Positions 50,307 through 55,059 of a stretch of DNA of 55,059 nt are shown here, one piece after another. Every line of letters begins with the position of its first letter. The stretch's first letter is position 1. The DNA is from Flavobacteriaceae bacterium (GTDB lineage: Bacteria > Bacteroidota > Bacteroidia > Flavobacteriales > Flavobacteriaceae): positions 1 to 55,059 of the forward strand of contig CANHWG010000012.1 of NCBI GenBank assembly GCA_947464335.1. Reading direction: 5' to 3'. The translations under genes were made by a program, and so were the position numbers. Under the pieces are notes generated by a model that ran no database searches, was not told the DNA's origin, and saw only the letters and a program-made list of their open reading frames with translations.

Positions 50307-51929
50307 CTAATATCCCATTATGCTCTGAATTCCTCGCAACGGAATAACCGCCCAACGCGGACGAGAGTTTAACTCGTAACCCAATTCATAAACGGCTTTT
50401 TCGATGAGGCAATATTTTAAAAGAAAATCGATTTCATGGTTGTAGCCAATATTTAGATTTCCGGACTGAGCTTTTTCGATGTAGGTTTCTAAATATACCC
50501 CAACAAAATAATTAAATAATAGTTCGGCAGCTTTAAAAAGAGTTTCTTGTTCAAACGGGTATTTATCTTTATTGTTAAAAATCGTAGCATAAATAGCATA
50601 GTGAAACGAACGAAATAAACCAGCAACATCTTTCAATGGCGGTTGTTTAACTTTTCGGTCACGAATGGTACTTTCGGGTTCACCCTCAAAATCTAATAAG
50701 TAAAAATCATCTCCGTTTACAAGAATTTGGCCTAAATGATAATCACCATGAATGCGAATGCGTTCTGATTTCATTTTCGTCCAATCGAAATCTACAAAAT
50801 GCTTTCGTACTAACTTTTTATTTTCTAAAAACTGATGTGCTAAATCTAAAGCCAAACCATCTAATTTATGCAGACTGTTTTCGATAATATTCAATCTGTT
50901 TTGAAATTGATACAACATTCTGTTTTTCAACCAAACGGTATAATCACCGTTATAAGTTGTTGGTGTAAAAGCCGTATCATGGATATCACTACCAAGAGCA
51001 ATATGCATTTCTGCGGTTCGTTTGGCCAATGTTTGCAAACGAAGAAATAAACTCAATCCGACCCAATCAATTATCTCTGGAGGTATTTCATTTATTTTTA
51101 ATCGTTTAAAAAGGGGAATGCCAGGCAACTTATCGATGTTGATTTTTTTATTTTTCAAATTACTAAATACAACATCAATTTCTTCTAACATAAATTTCCA
51201 TGCGTCACCTTGATTGGAAACTAATTCTTGCATTAAACCTAAGGTAATATTGCCTTCGGGCAAAGCTAAGTTAATGCTTCCGGTATACGCTGGAGAACTT
51301 TTAAAATTCATCCGCTCGGTTAAGAAACGGCTTATTTCGTAATCAGGATTAGTGCTTACATAAATGCGTCTGAAAATCTTCAGTACAAAAGCATCATTGT
51401 ATATGATAGAAGTATTGCTTTGCTCCAAGCCCATAAATCTTGAAGATTTATATTCTTTATCTTCAAACTTGGTTCCTTTATGAAAAACAAGCTTCAACTC
51501 AGGATTTTCTTTGGATTGTACTATGTTATCAAATAATAGTTTTCTGAAGTCTTCTTGGTGTAAAGCATCGACCAAAAAACCTTTTGAATTGCCCATTTGC
51601 ACTGGCGCAATAATAGTGTTGGTATCGAGTTCTTCTTCGGCCATAAAAGCCAAAGGCATAAAATAATGTTGAAAAAAAGCTTCTTTGAAATTAACTTCCA
51701 AAAGCACGCCATAATAGGTGTTTTTTTTGGAGGTAATTTTAAAATGATCGACTACCTCAATATACTTTAAGGTACTTGATTTTCCGCCATACCAGCGTTT
51801 ATTGATGATGTAATTCTCTAAAATATCAGACGAGAATACTTTAATAAAATCTTCATCTTCAAAAGCATTTTTCCAATCGGTTTTAAAAACGAAAGGGGTC
51901 GAAAAAGTATCCTGGTTATCGTTTTCCAT
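50307..51929 (-). CDS. Maltokinase-like enzyme (GlgE pathway)
   Basis: 540 residues related to aminoglycoside phosphotransferases and to maltokinase (Mak/Pep2). It phosphorylates maltose with ATP to maltose-1-phosphate, the substrate of GlgE. Features: N-terminal cap region with INKRWYGGKSSTLKYIEVVDHF, typical for Mak; kinase core with NTSIIYNDAFVLKIFRR (ATP-binding Lys); catalytic loop RIHGDYHLGQIL with Asp and metal site LLDFEGEPE. Start of the gene is 2 bases from the glgE stop, so it is translated with it. In many bacteria Mak is fused or adjacent to trehalose synthase; here no TreS is present. Maltokinase assignment rests on family pattern and context. Confidence 0.88.
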   Translation of the reverse strand: MENDNQDTFSTPFVFKTDWKNAFEDEDFIKVFSSDILENYIINKRWYGGKSSTLKYIEVVDHFKITSKKNTYYGVLLEVNFKEAFFQHYFMPLAFMAEEELDTNTIIAPVQMGNSKGFLVDALHQEDFRKLLFDNIVQSKENPELKLVFHKGTKFEDKEYKSSRFMGLEQSNTSIIYNDAFVLKIFRRIYVSTNPDYEISRFLTERMNFKSSPAYTGSINLALPEGNITLGLMQELVSNQGDAWKFMLEEIDVVFSNLKNKKINIDKLPGIPLFKRLKINEIPPEIIDWVGLSLFLRLQTLAKRTAEMHIALGSDIHDTAFTPTTYNGDYTVWLKNRMLYQFQNRLNIIENSLHKLDGLALDLAHQFLENKKLVRKHFVDFDWTKMKSERIRIHGDYHLGQILVNGDDFYLLDFEGEPESTIRDRKVKQPPLKDVAGLFRSFHYAIYATIFNNKDKYPFEQETLFKAAELLFNYFVGVYLETYIEKAQSGNLNIGYNHEIDFLLKYCLIEKAVYELGYELNSRPRWAVIPLRGIQSIMGY

Positions 51930-51931
51930 AA

Positions 51932-53872
51932 CTATTTCTGAATTTTAAACAAATGGAAAGGTAAAGAAGGATGCAATTCTACATAATTCCATTCCTTATC
52001 CCAAATATAGCTATTTCCTGTGATCAATTCTATCACTCGAATTGATTGTCCTGGTTGAAGTCCCAAGGATTGTAATGGTAACTGAACCCAAACTTGTTTA
52101 GCATAATAAGGATCTATACTACAAATCATTAATGTTTCATTGGTTCGGTCATCATCATATTTATAATAAGCAATGACTTGATCATTATCGGTAGCACAAA
52201 ATTGTATATTATTCGTTTGTTGTAAGGAAGGTTGCTCGTGACGAATTTTATTCAGGCGAGTAATGACAGTAATTAACTTATTTTGAATTGACCAATCCCA
52301 ATTATAAAACTCATATTTCTCAGAGTTAAAATATTCTTCTTTTCCGGGCATGGCTTCCGATATCATATATTCATATACCGGGCCATAAATACCGATACTC
52401 GAACTTAATGTAGCGGCTAAAAAATATTTGTGAAGGTAAATACTCTCATGACCGCTTTGTAGTGCATAAGGCAAAATATCTGGTGTATTGGGCCAAAAAT
52501 TAGGACGAAAAAAATCTTTTTGTTCTGTTTGGGTTAACTCTTCAATATATTCTACTAATTCTGCTTTAGTATTACGCCAAGTGAAATAGGTATAGGATTG
52601 CGTAAAGCCCTGTTTTGCCAATTCATGCATTATTTTTGGACGCGTAAACGCTTCGGCTAAAAACAATACATCGGGATGTTTTTTCTTCACTTCGGCAATT
52701 AGCCAACCCCAAAAATAAAAAGGTTTAGTGTGTGGATTATCTACTCTAAACACTCTAATATCGCATTCTTCAACCCAAAATAATGCCACGTCCAAAAGTT
52801 CTTTCCAAAGGTTTTTCCAATCACTACTTTCAAAATAAATGGGTTGAATGTCTTGGTATTTTTTTGGTGGATTTTCTGCATATTGTACGGTTCCATCCGG
52901 ACGCCATTTAAACCATTGAGGAAAATCTTTTACATAAGGATGATCTGGTGCCGCTTGCAAAGCATAATCCATAGCGACTTCAATGTTTAATTTTTTTGCG
53001 GCTTTAACTAGTGATTTAAAATCATCAATACTTCCCAATTCAGGATGAGTAGACTTATGACCTCCAAAATTTGAACCTATTCCCCAAGGTGAACCTACAT
53101 CTCCCGGTTGCGCATTAGTCGCATTGTTTTTACCTTTTCGATTCACTTCTCCAATTGGATGTATTGGAGGAAAATATAAAGTATCAAAACCCATAGCAGC
53201 TACTCTTGGCAGTAACTTTTCACAATCTTTAAAAGTTCCGTGTTTCCCTTTTTCTTGTGAAGCCGAACGAGGAAAAAACTCATACCAAGTACTAAATAGT
53301 GCTTTTTTTCTATCCACATACACTTTTAATTCGGATGATGTATTGGCTAAAGTACGAGTAGGATATTTAACAAAAATGTGATGAAGTTCTTTTGAAAGGG
53401 CAATTTGCAATGCTTTATCATAAAGTTTTTCTTCTTGAAAAGCTTTTATGGCATCCGATAAATACTTCTTTTCGTATGCATCAACTTCATTAAGTATCGC
53501 TTGACAATATTCTGCTCCTTCTAACAATTCGGATTTTACTTGTTGATTATCTTGAATTTTTCTTTCGGTCCCATGTTGCCAGTTTAGAGCATAATCTACC
53601 CAACCTTCTATTTGATAAGTATAAAAACCTTGCTTTTGAACTTGAAATTCAGCAATCCATTCATCATTTCCTGTTTCAACCATTCTGATTTCTTGCCACT
53701 TTTTTTCCTTTTCATGTTTATATTTAACACAGCAAGCAATTACGTCATGTCCATCAGGAAAAATATTCGCTGTTACCACTATTTTTTGACCTACAATCCT
53801 TTTGATAAAAAAAGCTCCACCGTCTAGTTGTGGAGAAACATTTTCAATTATTATTCTAGTTTGATTTTGCAT
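51932..53872 (-). CDS. glgE: Alpha-1,4-glucan:maltose-1-phosphate maltosyltransferase
   Basis: 646 residues; transfers maltosyl units from maltose-1-phosphate to the non-reducing end of alpha-1,4-glucan. The N-terminal beta domain (about 1-110) and helical insert (120-200) precede a GH13_3 catalytic barrel: YELFPRS-like block YEFFPRSASQEKGKHGTF, DTLYFPPIHPIGEVNRKGKNN, AMDYALQAAPDHPYVKDFPQWF, nucleophile Asp in IRVFRVDNPHTKPFYFW and acid Glu in FLAEAFTRPKIM. All are GlgE hallmarks. It is the first gene in the cluster and is followed by maltokinase after 2 bases. The intergenic region to the divergent hydrolase gene (53873-53949) holds the promoters, but none with full consensus is obvious. Confidence 0.96.
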   Translation of the reverse strand: MQNQTRIIIENVSPQLDGGAFFIKRIVGQKIVVTANIFPDGHDVIACCVKYKHEKEKKWQEIRMVETGNDEWIAEFQVQKQGFYTYQIEGWVDYALNWQHGTERKIQDNQQVKSELLEGAEYCQAILNEVDAYEKKYLSDAIKAFQEEKLYDKALQIALSKELHHIFVKYPTRTLANTSSELKVYVDRKKALFSTWYEFFPRSASQEKGKHGTFKDCEKLLPRVAAMGFDTLYFPPIHPIGEVNRKGKNNATNAQPGDVGSPWGIGSNFGGHKSTHPELGSIDDFKSLVKAAKKLNIEVAMDYALQAAPDHPYVKDFPQWFKWRPDGTVQYAENPPKKYQDIQPIYFESSDWKNLWKELLDVALFWVEECDIRVFRVDNPHTKPFYFWGWLIAEVKKKHPDVLFLAEAFTRPKIMHELAKQGFTQSYTYFTWRNTKAELVEYIEELTQTEQKDFFRPNFWPNTPDILPYALQSGHESIYLHKYFLAATLSSSIGIYGPVYEYMISEAMPGKEEYFNSEKYEFYNWDWSIQNKLITVITRLNKIRHEQPSLQQTNNIQFCATDNDQVIAYYKYDDDRTNETLMICSIDPYYAKQVWVQLPLQSLGLQPGQSIRVIELITGNSYIWDKEWNYVELHPSLPFHLFKIQK

Positions 53873-53949
53873 TTTTAATTGTAATTTTAGGAAGTTGTAA
53901 TTTAGAGAAAAATATAATACTTTATAATTTGTATCAAAATTTTATTGAA

Positions 53950-54813
53950 ATGACAAAAAAAGAGCACTTACCTAATCAATCATTGCAAATTCCTAAAGTA
54001 ATTACCTTTACTGCTAAATTATTACAAGCATTTTCTTCTAAGTTAGCAACTCTTTTTGCCGTCAAATTATTTACAACTCCATTAAAACATAGTATACCTA
54101 AGAGAGAAATATATATGGAACAAAATAGTCAACAAGAAAAGCTATGGATTCCTAATATAAACAAAGAGATTCAATTGTATCATTATGGAAAATGTAAAAA
54201 GAAAATACTTTTGGTTCATGGTTGGTCTGGTCGAGGAACACAATTAGTCAAAATTGCAGATGAACTACTGCAGAATGGATTTTCAACTCTTAGTTTTGAC
54301 GCTCCTGCTCACGGAAAATCAAGCGGTAAAACTACAATAATGACCGAATTTATTGCATCAATTCTCGAAATTGAAAAACAATTCGGTCCCTTTGAGTTTG
54401 CTATAGGTCATTCTTTGGGTGGTATGTCTATTCTAAATGCAGTCAAACAAAAGTTTTCAATTAATAAAGCAGTTATAATAGGTAGTGGCGATTTAATTCA
54501 AGATATTTTAAATGAATTTGTTTTAAAACTAAAATTAAATCCTGAGATAGCTTTTAAAATGAAAGAATATTTTGAAAAAAAATATAACGAAGATATGGAG
54601 AATTATGCTGCAAGTTTCGTTGCTCAATCAGTGGAAATACCCGTAATGATTATTCATGACCAACATGACAATGATATTTCAGTAAAAGCAGCTCATAATA
54701 TTCATCGTAATTTAAAATATAGTAACCTTCTCATTACAGAAAATTTAGGACATCGAAAAATATTAGGTGATAAAAAAGTAATCGATAGCATTATCAAGTT
54801 TATTTCAAAATGA
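53950..54813 (+). CDS. Alpha/beta hydrolase
   Basis: 287 residues. The hydrolase fold shows the oxyanion motif VHGWSGRGTQ, the block DAPAHGKSSGK, the nucleophile elbow GHSLGG with Ser155, an Asp in MIIHDQHDNDI and the catalytic His in NLGHRKILGD, so the triad is complete. Residues about 20-45 are amphipathic or hydrophobic and basic (KVITFTAKLLQAFSSKLATLFAVKLF), maybe a membrane-contacting helix. No signal peptide. Start: ATG at 53950 (MTKKEHL); a TTG at 53929 would add 7 residues. The substrate is unknown. Divergent from glgE, with 77 bases between starts. Confidence 0.9.
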   Translation: MTKKEHLPNQSLQIPKVITFTAKLLQAFSSKLATLFAVKLFTTPLKHSIPKREIYMEQNSQQEKLWIPNINKEIQLYHYGKCKKKILLVHGWSGRGTQLVKIADELLQNGFSTLSFDAPAHGKSSGKTTIMTEFIASILEIEKQFGPFEFAIGHSLGGMSILNAVKQKFSINKAVIIGSGDLIQDILNEFVLKLKLNPEIAFKMKEYFEKKYNEDMENYAASFVAQSVEIPVMIIHDQHDNDISVKAAHNIHRNLKYSNLLITENLGHRKILGDKKVIDSIIKFISK

Positions 54814-54833
54814 AATTTAAATTAATTTATTAT

Positions 54834-54973
54834 GGCGTGTCCCTTGTCTCGTCCAAAAAGACGAGACAAGCGTCGGGCTATTCGTTCTATCTTTTTCCTG
54901 TCTATTTGGTTTAGTTATTTTGAGTTGGCTTTTCTTAAACAGTAAAAAGGATGCCACTTCTATCCCTCACGCT
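54834..54973. repeat. Structured element at the right edge (candidate ncRNA or dispersed repeat)
   Basis: Ends pair (GCGTG 54835-54839 with CACGC 54968-54972). Inside are a perfect 11-bp hairpin CTTGTCTCGTC / GACGAGACAAG (54843-54853, 54860-54870, loop CAAAAA), the word GTCGGGCTATTCGTTC, and a second long-range stem ATCTTTTT with AAAAAGGAT (54889-54896, 54944-54952). The order of stems suggests a closed multi-branch RNA. I recall similar GGGCTATTCG/ATCCCTCACGC elements in other Flavobacteriia, unverified. The last 86 bases (54974-55059) hold no visible feature. Confidence 0.5.
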
Positions 54974-55059
54974 TATGACTTACCAACGGTTTCAGCTGTT
55001 AGTATAAAAACTATTGCCTTTAAGAATATTCAATTGCCACAGATTTCTACCCGTATCAT

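Overview
This 55 kb window is chromosomal DNA from a member of Bacteroidetes, very probably Flavobacterium or a close relative. The evidence is low G+C, A/T-rich spacers, Bacteroidetes-type promoters (TAnnTTTG near -7 with TTG near -33), two secreted proteins with type IX secretion (T9SS) sorting domains, the T9SS component PorQ, and lipoproteins and proteins of families common in Flavobacteriia. Nearly all of it is intact coding sequence. I see no rRNA, tRNA, CRISPR array, prophage or transposase gene.

Layout. 0-1.6 kb: end of a membrane protein gene, then a NarL-type two-component pair. 1.6-12.9 kb: mixed genes, mostly on the minus strand: a small acidic protein, a prohibitin-like SPFH protein, a MATE exporter, PPK2, ABC-F, a DUF2007 protein, a one-domain DEAD-box relative and an NtrC-type regulator without a DNA-binding domain; on the plus strand a T9SS cargo protein, a propeller-like protein and an MFS transporter. 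13-22 kb, plus strand: panB, a four-helix-bundle gene, an RluA-family pseudouridine synthase, a DUF5723-type protein, an aldehyde dehydrogenase and a 1315-residue hybrid histidine kinase. 22-27 kb, minus: YifB/ComM, and a patatin gene overlapping an M1 aminopeptidase gene. 27-32 kb, plus: recG, a bestrophin-like channel, pheT. 32-43 kb, minus: rpsA, a nucleoside symporter, cmk and porQ, lon, a duplicated-domain lipoprotein and a UMF1-type MFS protein. 43-55 kb: a T9SS-exported serine hydrolase (plus), then a minus-strand alpha-glucan cluster (glgE, maltokinase, glgB, GH31 glucosidase) followed by an M48 lipoprotein peptidase, and an alpha/beta hydrolase (plus) at the right.

The carbohydrate cluster encodes the maltose-1-phosphate route to glycogen-like alpha-glucan: maltokinase makes maltose-1-phosphate, GlgE polymerises it, GlgB branches the chain and GH31 can trim alpha-glucosides. 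No trehalose synthase lies in the window.

The unusual material lies between genes. (1) Spacers in the left half carry short tandem arrays with a strict 7-bp period (sometimes 8 or 8-9). The unit sequence differs at nearly every site, most arrays abut a start codon, and the strand matching the mRNA is usually A/C-rich. Some run into coding ends (MATE, recG, YifB, four-helix protein). (2) A roughly 50-bp element beginning TAGCCC occurs four times and shows compensatory base changes, as expected of a structured RNA or palindromic repeat family. (3) Two small genes look like insertions between conserved neighbours: a GIY-YIG nuclease gene bracketed by a 29-bp inverted repeat (28/29 matching), and a four-helix-bundle gene bracketed by inverted octamer arrays. 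(4) Further palindromes, and a 140-bp structured element at the right edge, add to the repeat load.
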